NCBI GenBank assembly: GCA_902562135.1
Contig: CACESE010000011.1
Location: 1-36,739, forward strand
Length of the DNA: 36,739 nt
Direction of reading: 5' to 3'
From: an uncultured SAR86 cluster bacterium
GTDB lineage: Bacteria > Pseudomonadota > Gammaproteobacteria > Magnimaribacterales > AG-339-G14
The notes under the pieces were generated by a model that did not search any database, was not told the origin of the DNA, and saw only the letters and a program-made list of their open reading frames with translations. A program made the translations under genes and the position numbers. Within the stretch, counting starts at the first letter, position 1; each line of letters opens with the position of its first letter. Below are positions 14,745 to 23,030 of the stretch, piece after piece.

Positions 14745-17126
14745 ATGGACAAGAAACTTTTTATAAAACACCCCCTTACTTTAATTTTAACTATTTTTTT
14801 TAGTGCTTCTATTGCTTCTCAAGCATTTTTAGAAGAAGTTATAGTTTCAGCTGAAAAAAGATTAGAGAGCGTTCAAGACGTTTCTCAGGCCGTTACCGCC
14901 ATAACATCTTCAGAAATTGAGACAAAGAATATTAATTCTATGGTCGATTTGAGTGCAATCGTACCGGGAGTTACTGTTGCCAAGAATGAGGGTTATAAAA
15001 CCATTATTTCAATCCGTGGTATTGGTAACGAAACTAACCAAAATGCTATTGCTGCACCTTCGGTTGCCTTCCACCTAGATGGTGTATTTATAGCATCTCC
15101 ATTTTCTCTGCTTACCGATTTTGTTGATATAGATAGAATCGAAGTAATTAGAGGTCCACAAGGAACATTGTTTGGGCAAAACTCTACTGCTGGAGCAATA
15201 AATGTGGTGACAAAAGCTCCTTCGCTTGACGAAGAATCAAGCTCTTTGAGTATGTCTTTGGGTAACTACAATATGAAAAAAATATCATCAACATTTAATG
15301 TACCCATTTCAGAATCAGTTGCTACTAGTTTCTCATTTGCAGGACATAAACGCGATGGCTACTCTTTTAATACTATATTGGAACAAGAATTGGACGATGC
15401 TAACGATTTTAGCTTTAGAAACGACTGGTTTTTTCAATTAAGTGACACTTCTTCTTTAAGAATATTTGGTCAATATTATGATTTAGATAGGAACGGTTCT
15501 GCTATGAAAGGTATTGACGATACAACTGTAGATCCTAGAAAACTGGCACAAGACGCTCCTTCAGAGCAAACTTTAACATCTTCTGTGTATGCGGCGATTT
15601 ATGAAAAGGAACTTGATTTTGCTGATTTGAAAATTTTAGCAAGCACACAAAGAGATGATATCTCCGTTAGAAGAGATAATGACAGACATGATTTTGGTAT
15701 TGCTGCAACATCGATCCCAGGTGTAGCTTCTTACCCTTATGCCGAGTATAGATTTGAAACTTCTTTAGTCGAAACAACTACCTTTGAAATTAATTTGGTT
15801 TCTAATGAACCATTAATGGATGGAAAGTTAGATTGGACTTTTGGAGCTTTTTACATGGAACATGAAATTCAAAACAAAATTAGAGAATATATAAGTAGGG
15901 ATGATGATATTCCCGAGTATGTTTGTTCCGAGCCTTTTGCTAACACTTCAGTGCCTGGAACGGCAGCAACTAATAGTATCGGTGGAGATGGAACCGCAAC
16001 TTGTTTTGTAGTCGGTGGAGCTGTCGCTACATTCCTTGCTGAGCTGGGATTTGTAACCGATGCATTTCCTTCACGAGAGTCTTTATCAGTTTATGGACAG
16101 ACTACTTATAGTTTTAGTGACGACTTAAGATTAGTTTCAGGACTTAGATATACTGAGGATTCTTTTGCTACAAGAGTTGGTAATTTCTTCGCATTTGAGA
16201 CCAATGGTTTCGTAAGCACTCTAGACGAAACTGCTGAAGAGGTAACTGGAAAAATTACAATGGAATATGATATTCAAGATGACGCTATGTACTATATTTC
16301 TGCCACTAGAGGATTTAAACCAGGTGGGTCTAATTTAACTTTTGGGTTTGCTACTCAAGCTGAACTTAATGCTAACTTTAGATTTGGTTCGGTGCTAGTA
16401 TCGCCTTTGGTATTGCCTGCATTTGAACCTGAAACAGTTAATTCTTTAGAATTCGGTTTGAAAGCTGACTTCTATGATGGTAGAGCAAGGGCAAATTTAG
16501 CTATATTTGACTATTCATACGACAATCTTCAAATTCAAGCGACCGATCCAGATGTATTTAGAGGGGGAGTAGTGAATATTCCTGAGTCTGAAGTATCTGG
16601 TGTTGAGTTGGAACTAACAGGAATTTTAACCGACTCTTTAACATTAGACGCTAATCTTTCCTTCCTAGATACTGAAATAACCGGTTCTTTTAATTACTTA
16701 GATAATATTGACGCTGAACAATATACTTTTGGTCAGGAAGATCTTCGTCTTGCAGCAGCCACTGATATTAGAGGCAATGAGTTGGCCAAATCTCCAGAGT
16801 ATACTGCAGATATTAGTCTTACTCATGTAGCTGACTTTCCTTCAGGGAATACTATGACTTCAACATTGCAATACATCTATCGAGGAGAGTTTTTTCAGAG
16901 AGTTGCTAACAAGACAGCTCAAGACTTTGTTCCATCTTATGAAATTATAAATTTAACCTTCGGGATAGATTTTTCTGATTCAATGGGGCTTGATTTCGTA
17001 TTTGCAAATTTAACTGATGAAGATGGTGTTAATTCAACAATGACAGACGTGTTTGGAACTGCTGGAACTGGAGTTGAATTAATTCCTCCAAGACAATTCT
17101 TCACAAGATTTAGCGTAGATTTTTAA
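14745..17126 (+). CDS. TonB-dependent outer-membrane receptor
   Basis: Imports a scarce nutrient across the outer membrane using ExbB/ExbD/TonB energy. The 793-residue protein starts with a signal peptide (core LTLILTIFFSASIASQA). It is followed at once by the TonB-box-like EEVIVSAEKR and the plug domain (about 45-160), with SIRGIG, VAFHLDGVFI, IDRIEVIRGPQGTLFGQNSTAGAINV in order. The remainder is a beta-barrel, ending in FFTRFSVDF with the terminal Phe required for barrel assembly. Two Cys flank a Gly/Thr-rich extracellular loop near 393-425. The family form is that widespread in marine gamma-proteobacteria and sphingomonads; the substrate (siderophore, vitamin, glycan or lipid) is unknown. 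Single-gene unit with a hairpin downstream. Confidence 0.95.
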   Translation: MDKKLFIKHPLTLILTIFFSASIASQAFLEEVIVSAEKRLESVQDVSQAVTAITSSEIETKNINSMVDLSAIVPGVTVAKNEGYKTIISIRGIGNETNQNAIAAPSVAFHLDGVFIASPFSLLTDFVDIDRIEVIRGPQGTLFGQNSTAGAINVVTKAPSLDEESSSLSMSLGNYNMKKISSTFNVPISESVATSFSFAGHKRDGYSFNTILEQELDDANDFSFRNDWFFQLSDTSSLRIFGQYYDLDRNGSAMKGIDDTTVDPRKLAQDAPSEQTLTSSVYAAIYEKELDFADLKILASTQRDDISVRRDNDRHDFGIAATSIPGVASYPYAEYRFETSLVETTTFEINLVSNEPLMDGKLDWTFGAFYMEHEIQNKIREYISRDDDIPEYVCSEPFANTSVPGTAATNSIGGDGTATCFVVGGAVATFLAELGFVTDAFPSRESLSVYGQTTYSFSDDLRLVSGLRYTEDSFATRVGNFFAFETNGFVSTLDETAEEVTGKITMEYDIQDDAMYYISATRGFKPGGSNLTFGFATQAELNANFRFGSVLVSPLVLPAFEPETVNSLEFGLKADFYDGRARANLAIFDYSYDNLQIQATDPDVFRGGVVNIPESEVSGVELELTGILTDSLTLDANLSFLDTEITGSFNYLDNIDAEQYTFGQEDLRLAAATDIRGNELAKSPEYTADISLTHVADFPSGNTMTSTLQYIYRGEFFQRVANKTAQDFVPSYEIINLTFGIDFSDSMGLDFVFANLTDEDGVNSTMTDVFGTAGTGVELIPPRQFFTRFSVDF

Positions 17127-17150
17127 TACGAGCGCTTATTGAAGTTAATG

Positions 17151-17174
17151 CTTCTTGAATTAATACTCAAGAAG
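17151..17174 (+). terminator. 8-bp perfect hairpin after the TonB receptor gene
   Basis: CTTCTTGA (17151-17158) pairs perfectly with TCAAGAAG (17167-17174) across an 8-nt loop. It is in the 65-bp gap between the receptor stop and the phosphoribosyltransferase GTG. No U-tract follows, so it would be a weak intrinsic terminator. It could equally act as an attenuating or stabilising structure in the 5' leader of the next operon. GAAG at 17141-17144 can also pair with the left arm, forming a competing smaller hairpin. Confidence 0.4.
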
Positions 17175-17191
17175 GTGTAAATAAATAGTTT

Positions 17192-17758
17192 GTGGATAAA
17201 TTATTTATTAGTGCCGACGAACTCTTAAAAGACTCATTCAAGCTTGCTTGGATGATCTTTGAGAGCGGCTTCAGACCTAATTACATAGTTGGTGTTTGGA
17301 GAGGCGGAGCTCCCGTAGGCATAGCTATTCAAGAATTCTTAAAAGTCCTAGGAGTTAAATCCGATCATATTGCAATACGAACAGCATATTACGAAGGAAT
17401 CGATCAAAGAAACGATAAAGTTGAAGTTTATGGTCTAAATTACGTAATCAAAAAAATTGAATCTGAAGATAAACTTTTGATAGTAGATGATGTTCACGAT
17501 ACAGGAAACTCAATTAAACAAGTTATTAACGACTTAAAAGAAGCTTGTAAAAAAAATACTCCTGAAATAAAAGTGGCAACTCCTTACTATAAGCCAAATA
17601 AAAATGAAACAGGATTAAAGCCAGATTTTTTTATACATGAAACAAATCAATGGTTAATATTTCCTCATGAGTTAGATGGGCTTACTATCGAAGAACTTGA
17701 GGAAAATAAACCTGAATTAAAAGACTTGATTTCAAAAGTAAGAAAAGTCCTTAAATGA
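17192..17758 (+). CDS. Phosphoribosyltransferase (xanthine/hypoxanthine-like, COG2236 type)
   Basis: A 188-residue type I PRT. The PRPP-binding signature is LLIVDDVHDTG near residues 94-104, and the loop VGVWRGGAPVG near 33-43 binds pyrophosphate. The C-terminal WLIFPHELDG segment is typical of the COG2236 group of purine or predicted PRTs. It probably converts xanthine, hypoxanthine or guanine plus PRPP to the nucleotide, which fits with the purine permease at 13-14.5 kb. Translation starts with GTG; AAGGTG (17172-17177) is rather far upstream and lies partly in the hairpin arm. Its TGA overlaps the P450 start in ATGA (17755-17758). Confidence 0.85.
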   Translation: MDKLFISADELLKDSFKLAWMIFESGFRPNYIVGVWRGGAPVGIAIQEFLKVLGVKSDHIAIRTAYYEGIDQRNDKVEVYGLNYVIKKIESEDKLLIVDDVHDTGNSIKQVINDLKEACKKNTPEIKVATPYYKPNKNETGLKPDFFIHETNQWLIFPHELDGLTIEELEENKPELKDLISKVRKVLK

Positions 17759-19056
17759 AAGAGTTTATAAATTCGATAAGAATCTTTCTTATTTATAGAA
17801 CTTATAAATTTATGGTGATTTTTGAGCGATTTTCTAACAAAGGCTTTGCTCTAGATATTTTTTCTAAAAAATTTCAAAAAGACCCTTATCAAACATACTC
17901 TAAAATGAGATCGATAAATCCAATTTATCACTCTAAGCCGACATTCCTTAGATGGGTAACGAAAATGCAATTAGTTCAACAGATTTTAAGAGATGAAAGA
18001 TTTAGTGTTGATGACAGAAAATACCCAATTGCCAAACTCAGACGAAAAGAATTAAAAAGAGACGGCAGGGATATCATGTTGGATCAGTTTGAAAATCCAA
18101 GCATTTTAAAACTAGACCCTCCTGATCATTCAAGAATTAGAAAATTAGTTTCTTATGGTTTCTCTAATAGATATATCAAGTCACTTGAAAACCATATTAT
18201 TGAAACCATAGATCAATGTTTGGACCATACTCATAATCTTGATAGTTTTGATTTGATGGAGGTATTAGCAAAACCTCTTCCCGCAATAGTTATTGCAAAG
18301 ATGATGGGATTGCCTGACAAAGACTTAAATCAATTTCAAATGTGGTCTGAAAACTTACTTCAAGAAGTGGGCGGAATTGGTTCTTCAGTTAAAAAAAGAA
18401 AATTGGCAAGAGATGCTTACGAAGACTTAATAAGGTATTTTGAAAAGATTATTTTGTCTAGAAAAGATAATCCAGGAGAAGATTTTATTGGTAAGTTAAT
18501 AAAAGCAGAAGAAGAAGGGGATAAGCTTAATGTGAAAGAAATGTATGGAACGTGCCTTCTTTTATTAATTGCTGGTCATGAAACAACGACACGATTAATT
18601 GGTAATGGTCTTTATTCCTTGTTAAATCATCCTGATCAATACGAAATGATTAAAAAAGACTATTCATTAATTCCAAACGCAATCGAAGAAATGCTTAGAT
18701 TTGAACCGCCAGTTCATGCAACAGTTAGATTTGCATACGCAGATATGGAATATGAAGGCAATTCATATAAAAAAGGAACACCCTTCGCTATAAGTATTGC
18801 AGGAGCAAATAGAGATCCTGAAGCAAATGAAAATCCTAATGAATTTAATATTTTGAGAAATAAAATTAATCATGTTTCCTTTGGTTATGGTCCTCATATG
18901 TGTATTGGAGCCAGTTTAGCTAGAATAGAGTCTAGATTAGTTTTTGAAAAAATTTTTGAAAGATTTCCTAACTTGAGATTAGGGGATGAGTTACCAAAAT
19001 GGCAGAAAAATTTCATTTTTCGTGGGTTTGAAAATTTAATTATTAAGGCCAGATAA
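17755..19056 (+). CDS. Cytochrome P450
   Basis: A 433-residue bacterial class I-type P450. The I-helix oxygen-activation motif is AGHETT (273-278), the K-helix ExxR is Glu312-Arg315, and the haem loop FGYGPHMCIG carries the thiolate ligand Cys383. DPPDHSRIRKLV near 121-132 is the family's C-helix haem-propionate region. It needs a ferredoxin and reductase, neither of which is in this window. Substrate is unknown; hydroxylation of a fatty acid, terpenoid or steroid is typical. The N-terminus (about 10-23) is mildly hydrophobic but not a clear anchor. It is coupled to the phosphoribosyltransferase by a 4-nt overlap and followed by small membrane-protein genes. Confidence 0.95.
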   Translation: MKEFINSIRIFLIYRTYKFMVIFERFSNKGFALDIFSKKFQKDPYQTYSKMRSINPIYHSKPTFLRWVTKMQLVQQILRDERFSVDDRKYPIAKLRRKELKRDGRDIMLDQFENPSILKLDPPDHSRIRKLVSYGFSNRYIKSLENHIIETIDQCLDHTHNLDSFDLMEVLAKPLPAIVIAKMMGLPDKDLNQFQMWSENLLQEVGGIGSSVKKRKLARDAYEDLIRYFEKIILSRKDNPGEDFIGKLIKAEEEGDKLNVKEMYGTCLLLLIAGHETTTRLIGNGLYSLLNHPDQYEMIKKDYSLIPNAIEEMLRFEPPVHATVRFAYADMEYEGNSYKKGTPFAISIAGANRDPEANENPNEFNILRNKINHVSFGYGPHMCIGASLARIESRLVFEKIFERFPNLRLGDELPKWQKNFIFRGFENLIIKAR

Positions 19057-19066
19057 TTTATTAAAA

Positions 19067-19381
19067 ATGCTAAAACTTTTATTAGGAATTTTGGGAGGAT
19101 TATTTATTACTTCAACAGTTTTAGTGAGTATATTTGTGCCAATTAGCTTCCTAAAACCTGAGCCTTCTTTTTTTGATTTTGTATTGTCTCTTGTTTTCAT
19201 TTATTTAACCTATTATTTAGCAAAAGAATTAAAATCTGTAGATAGAACCAAACCTTTGCCTGGTATGATTTTTCATTACGATTCTCAAAAACACTATTTT
19301 TCAAAGAGATGGTTTGCTTCATGTGGCGTACTTTTTTTTAGCTTATCTGCACTATTTAATTTGCAAGGTTTCTTTATATGA
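19067..19381 (+). CDS. Small membrane protein, unknown
   Basis: A 104-residue protein with three hydrophobic segments (about 4-27, 35-52 and 84-103) and a polar loop with KELKSVDRTKPLPGM followed by HYDSQKHYFSKRW. No family was recognised. It begins 10 nt after the P450 gene and overlaps the next gene by 4 nt (ATGA, 19378-19381), so it is translated within the same operon. It could be an assembly or partner protein, but nothing in the sequence shows this. Confidence 0.65.
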   Translation: MLKLLLGILGGLFITSTVLVSIFVPISFLKPEPSFFDFVLSLVFIYLTYYLAKELKSVDRTKPLPGMIFHYDSQKHYFSKRWFASCGVLFFSLSALFNLQGFFI

Positions 19382-19560
19382 TTAATGATCTAATAGTATT
19401 TTTTTCCTTTTGGATCATGTGGGCTTTAATAAGTTATTTTATAGTTCAGATTTATTCGGAATCTCGCATCAAAGAAGAGAATAGAAACAAATTTTTTGAA
19501 ATTATTGCATCTGCAGGGTTTGGACTTTTAGTTAATTTAATTCTATTTATTGTGTATTAA
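19378..19560 (+). CDS. 60-residue two-helix membrane protein, unknown
   Basis: Two membrane segments (about 4-24 and 40-59) flank a charged linker, SESRIKEENRNK. Unrecognised. The ATGA overlap with the previous gene and a 9-nt gap to the next fit active, coupled translation. Its layout (helix, polar linker of about 15 residues, helix) is repeated by the 57-residue protein at 22129-22302. Confidence 0.6.
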   Translation: MINDLIVFFSFWIMWALISYFIVQIYSESRIKEENRNKFFEIIASAGFGLLVNLILFIVY

Positions 19561-19569
19561 AGTAGACTT

Positions 19570-19689
19570 ATGAAATATCTTTTATTTTTTCTTTTAATTT
19601 TATTTGTATCTTCTATAGGTATTTATTTCTACGTACAACATGAAGTTTTAGAGGCAGTAGGGCTTGAGTTTGGTGGACATGATCATTAA
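19570..19689 (+). CDS. 39-residue single-helix protein with His/Asp tail
   Basis: A short frame from ATG 19570 to TAA 19689. It begins MKYLLFFLLILFVSSIGIYF, a single strongly hydrophobic segment after one Lys, and ends in the polar tail EFGGHDH. It fills the gap between the 60-residue membrane protein (9 nt before) and hflX (5 nt after) almost exactly, which supports it being a real gene. The His-Asp-His end might bind a metal, or be coincidence. It could be a one-helix inner-membrane microprotein of the kind that associates with larger membrane complexes. Confidence 0.55.
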   Translation: MKYLLFFLLILFVSSIGIYFYVQHEVLEAVGLEFGGHDH

Positions 19690-19694
19690 TCATT

Positions 19695-20984
19695 ATGAAT
19701 AATAAACACGATAACAGAGTAGTTATTGTCAATTCTTCTTTTGGAAATTTGATTGATATATCAATGGATGAGATATTTCAAGAATTCAGAGAATTAGTTT
19801 TATCTAGTGATGCAGAAATTTTATTTGAATTCAATTTCAATCAAAAAGTTGTTAATGCTAAACATTTTATTGGCAGAGGAAAATTAGAAGAAATAAAAAG
19901 AATTATAGATCTGAATAAAATAGAGTTAATTATATTCAATCATAATCTTTCTCCATCTCAGGAAAGAAATATTGAATCTTTTTTAAAGACCAGAGTACTG
20001 GATAGAACAGGATTAATTTTAGACATCTTCGCAAAAAGAGCCTTCAGTCATATTGGTAAACTACAAGTTGAATTAGCTCAACTTACGCATTTGTCAACAA
20101 GACTGGTTAGGGGCTGGAGTCATCTAGAACGCCAAAAAGGAGGTATTGGGTTACGAGGCCCAGGAGAAACACAATTAGAAACGGATCGAAGATTAATTTC
20201 TCAAAGGATAAAAAATATAAAAAAAAGATTAGAAAAGAGTCATCAACAAAAAAATCTTAATAGGTATGCAAGAAAAAAAGGCAGAAATCATATTGTAGGA
20301 ATAGTTGGTTATACTAATGCAGGAAAAACTACTCTTTTTAATGGTTTAACTGGATCGAGAGAATTTCAAGCTGACAAGTTATTTGCAACTTTAGATACCG
20401 TCACAAGAAAAAATCTTGTTCCGGGCTCTGAATCAATAATATATACCGATACGGTAGGATTCATATCTAATCTGCCAACTTCATTAATTGAATCCTTTAA
20501 AGCTACTCTTGACGATTTAAAATCAGCTGATTTACTCCTGCATGTAGTAGACGTGAGTGATAGAAACTTCAAAAATAAAATTTATGAAGTAAATAAAATT
20601 TTAACTGAAATTAATGCAGAGAAGATACCTCAGATTCTTGTAAAAAATAAAATTGATATTAATGATTTTGATCAGAATGAAGTCATAAATCTTGTAAATT
20701 CAGTTTCAGTCTCAGCTAAGGAAGGTATTGGAATAGAAATGCTCAGAGATTTGGTATCCAATCATGCAAACAGAGGATTGTTTAAAGGTAAATTATTAAT
20801 AAATTTTAATAACTCCAAAGTTAGATCTGAATGTTACAGGAAAGCAAAGATTATAAATGACGAAGAAACTAACGACGGTTGGGTTTTGACTTTAACAATT
20901 GGAAATTACGATCTTAAAAATATATTAAGTCATCAAGGTGTCGAAATAATTGATTCTTATAGTTACTTCGAAAAAGAAATTTAA
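19695..20984 (+). CDS. hflX: HflX ribosome-associated GTPase
   Basis: A GTPase that binds the 50S subunit and splits or rescues stalled ribosomes under stress. The 429-residue protein has the N-terminal HflX domain with the RGWSHLERQKGGIGLRGPGE glycine-rich linker (about 135-155). The G domain follows, with G1 GYTNAGKTTLF near 203-213, G3 DTVGFI near 252 and G4 NKID near 317. The length equals E. coli HflX (426). It usually sits beside hfq and hflKC in gamma-proteobacteria; here it follows a P450 and tiny membrane-protein genes, an unusual context. Confidence 0.96.
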   Translation: MNNKHDNRVVIVNSSFGNLIDISMDEIFQEFRELVLSSDAEILFEFNFNQKVVNAKHFIGRGKLEEIKRIIDLNKIELIIFNHNLSPSQERNIESFLKTRVLDRTGLILDIFAKRAFSHIGKLQVELAQLTHLSTRLVRGWSHLERQKGGIGLRGPGETQLETDRRLISQRIKNIKKRLEKSHQQKNLNRYARKKGRNHIVGIVGYTNAGKTTLFNGLTGSREFQADKLFATLDTVTRKNLVPGSESIIYTDTVGFISNLPTSLIESFKATLDDLKSADLLLHVVDVSDRNFKNKIYEVNKILTEINAEKIPQILVKNKIDINDFDQNEVINLVNSVSVSAKEGIGIEMLRDLVSNHANRGLFKGKLLINFNNSKVRSECYRKAKIINDEETNDGWVLTLTIGNYDLKNILSHQGVEIIDSYSYFEKEI

Positions 20985-20996
20985 TTTATAAAAATT

Positions 20997-21025
20997 TTGA
21001 TAGACTGCTTTAGGTAGAATAGAAT
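20997..21025 (+). promoter_or_regulatory. Sigma-70-like promoter for the PhyH-like gene, near-leaderless
   Basis: TTGATA (20997-21002) and TAGAAT (21020-21025) are separated by 17 bp, each five of six matches to consensus. Initiation about 7 bp downstream (near 21032) would leave only about 6 nt before the ATG at 21038 and no room for a Shine-Dalgarno site, so the transcript would be almost leaderless. Confidence 0.55.
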
Positions 21026-21037
21026 TGAAAACCTAAG

Positions 21038-21931
21038 ATGGCAACTTTAAAGCATTTAAATCCTGATTGTTCGACAGACGAAATACTTGATGTCTTAGAC
21101 GAAGATGCAGGTCTAATTATTGACAATCTGATAGACAAGGATCAGATAAATAAGATTAATGCCGACCTAAATCCTTATTTAAAAGTTGATGTCTTTGGCA
21201 GAGACGAATTTACAGGATTTAAAACAAAAAGAGTTGGGGCTCTAATAGCTAGATCAGAAGCTTGTCGAGAACTAGCTCTTCATAAAAAAATTAATGAAGT
21301 TTCAAAAAAATATCTAGAACCTCACGGAGATGGATATCAATTACATTTTACTTCTGCGGTTTGTATTGGGCCAGGAGAGTCAAAACAAATTTTACATAGA
21401 GATAGAGGCATATGGGGCGGATATTTGCCAAGAAAGGTAGAACCTTTGATGAGTACAATTTGGGCTATAACAGAATTTACAAAAGCTAATGGCGCTACTC
21501 AAGTAGTTCCTGGTTCTCATAAGTGGGACAAAGATAGAGTTCCAACAGAAAAGGAAATTGCATATGCCGAAATGAAGCCAGGATCCGTACTTCTTTATAC
21601 AGGTACAGTTCTTCATGGAGGAGGTCAAAATGAAACAATAGATGAGTCGAGAACAGGTGTGTTTTTGCATTATGCTTTAAATTGGTTGCGACAAGAAGAA
21701 AATCAATATTTATCTTGCCCGCCAGATGTAGCTAAAGATTTGTCTCCTGAAATAAGATCTCTTATAGGTTATTCAAAAGGAGGTTATGTTTTAGGCTTTT
21801 ATTCAGACCCTCACGATAAAACAGCTACCTATGAATCGGTATCTCCTGAGAATATGTTTAAAGATCATCTCATTGATGATTTCAGTTCTTTACCAGACCC
21901 AACAGAATTAGTTTCAAAATCAACAAAATAA
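21038..21931 (+). CDS. Phytanoyl-CoA dioxygenase (PhyH) family oxygenase
   Basis: A 297-residue Fe(II)/2-oxoglutarate dioxygenase. The metal triad is His120 and Asp122 in ILHRDRGIW and distal His193 in VLHGGGQN; Arg205 in DESRTGVF is the likely 2-oxoglutarate anchor. The family is broad: besides phytanoyl-CoA, members hydroxylate ectoine, halogenated compounds and natural products. The ANGATQVVPGSHKW stretch before the distal His is the family's hallmark. It opens an operon with two tiny membrane proteins, a Sir2 protein and an oxidoreductase; a good promoter lies directly upstream. Confidence 0.9.
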   Translation: MATLKHLNPDCSTDEILDVLDEDAGLIIDNLIDKDQINKINADLNPYLKVDVFGRDEFTGFKTKRVGALIARSEACRELALHKKINEVSKKYLEPHGDGYQLHFTSAVCIGPGESKQILHRDRGIWGGYLPRKVEPLMSTIWAITEFTKANGATQVVPGSHKWDKDRVPTEKEIAYAEMKPGSVLLYTGTVLHGGGQNETIDESRTGVFLHYALNWLRQEENQYLSCPPDVAKDLSPEIRSLIGYSKGGYVLGFYSDPHDKTATYESVSPENMFKDHLIDDFSSLPDPTELVSKSTK

Positions 21932-21934
21932 CTA

Positions 21935-22129
21935 ATGTTGATTGAACTTTTTGTAACAGCTTCTATTTCACTATTATTAGCACTTATTTCATTTTTGTTT
22001 CATGGCAGCATGACTTCTTACAATTTAGCGATAAGAACGCTTTCTTTTTTAGTAGTAGTTTCAACTTTATGGTGGACCTTTGGAATTTCAATTGTGTTTG
22101 AGGGAAATTCTGTATTATTGAGGTATTAA
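21935..22129 (+). CDS. 64-residue two-helix membrane protein, unknown
   Basis: Hydrophobic segments at about 4-24 and 33-53, a short polar turn HGSMTSYNLAIR, and a C-terminal tail ending LLRY. Unrecognised. It starts 3 nt after the PhyH stop and its own TAA shares one base with the ATG of the next small gene (TAATG at 22127-22131), a common signature of coupled translation. Confidence 0.6.
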   Translation: MLIELFVTASISLLLALISFLFHGSMTSYNLAIRTLSFLVVVSTLWWTFGISIVFEGNSVLLRY

Positions 22130-22302
22130 TGTATTTTATTAACTGGATTGTTTTATCAGTTATTTATTATTTTTTATTAAGAATTTTTCTTAATTCAAAC
22201 TATTATTCCGGAAGCAGGAGTAATATTCAGGAAGTTTTACTTGCTATTGTATTAGGCTCAATAACTTCAACCTTCATAATTTATGGATTCAATGTTTTAT
22301 GA
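22129..22302 (+). CDS. 57-residue two-helix membrane protein, unknown
   Basis: A complete frame from ATG 22129 to TGA 22302. It starts MYFINWIVLSVIYYF, has a polar linker with NSNYYSGSRSNIQ, and a second hydrophobic stretch ending STFIIYGFNVL. It overlaps the upstream gene by one base and the Sir2 gene by the 4-nt ATGA (22299-22302), exactly bridging the 173-bp interval. This packing is strong support despite the short length. No family recognised. Same layout as the 60-residue protein at 19378. Confidence 0.6.
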   Translation: MYFINWIVLSVIYYFLLRIFLNSNYYSGSRSNIQEVLLAIVLGSITSTFIIYGFNVL

Positions 22303-23030
22303 ATGTTCTTAAAAATTTTATCTCTGAGTCTAAATATCCTGTTTTTTTTACCGGTGCAGGAATCAGCACCGATTCAGGAATACCTGATTTTAGAGGGCCT
22401 AAAGGATTTTGGAAAAATAATACGCCAATCTACTATCAAGATTTTATTTCTTCCGAAGAGTCAAGGATCAAATATTGGGAACAAAGCATAAACTTTAAAA
22501 GAAATTTTGGATCTTTTTTACCCAATGAAGGACATAAAGCGGTAAGCAAGATTATCTTCCAAAAAAAACAAGGACACTGCATTACTCAAAATGTTGATAA
22601 TCTGCATCAAGAAGGTGGTTTATCTGATAATGATGTAACTGAAATTCACGGAAATGCTACTTTCGCAACCTGCTTAAAATGTAAAACAAAGATAGATCTA
22701 GAATTGATTCATGATGAATTCAAGAAAACTCATATTCCTCCCGTTTGTTCTAATTGCAATGGTTTTATTAAAACAGCTACGATTTCATTTGGACAACCTA
22801 TGCCTCAAGAAGAAATGCAAAGAGCTCAATTAGAATCTTTGAAAGCCGATCTATTCATTGTTGTTGGCTCATCTTTAGTTGTATATCCAGCAGCTTCATT
22901 ACCTTTGGTAGCCAAAGAAAATGGAGCAAAGCTAATAATTATCAACAATGAAAAGACAGATTTTGATAATTTAGCGGACCTTGTCATTAATGACAGTATT
23001 ACCAAAACCTTTGAAGAATTATTTAATTAA
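22299..23030 (+). CDS. cobB: Sir2-family NAD-dependent protein deacylase
   Basis: Removes acetyl or other acyl groups from lysine, using NAD and giving nicotinamide and O-acyl-ADP-ribose. The 243-residue protein has the NAD-binding GAGISTDSGIPDFRG (19-33), ITQNVDNLH (95-103) and catalytic His117 in EIHGNA. A zinc ribbon is formed by Cys125, Cys128, Cys150 and Cys153, and a late NAD loop is VVGSSLVVYPAA. By length and core motifs it is a single-domain bacterial sirtuin. It overlaps the preceding small gene by 4 nt and the next gene's ATG follows its stop directly. Confidence 0.93.
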   Translation: MNVLKNFISESKYPVFFTGAGISTDSGIPDFRGPKGFWKNNTPIYYQDFISSEESRIKYWEQSINFKRNFGSFLPNEGHKAVSKIIFQKKQGHCITQNVDNLHQEGGLSDNDVTEIHGNATFATCLKCKTKIDLELIHDEFKKTHIPPVCSNCNGFIKTATISFGQPMPQEEMQRAQLESLKADLFIVVGSSLVVYPAASLPLVAKENGAKLIIINNEKTDFDNLADLVINDSITKTFEELFN

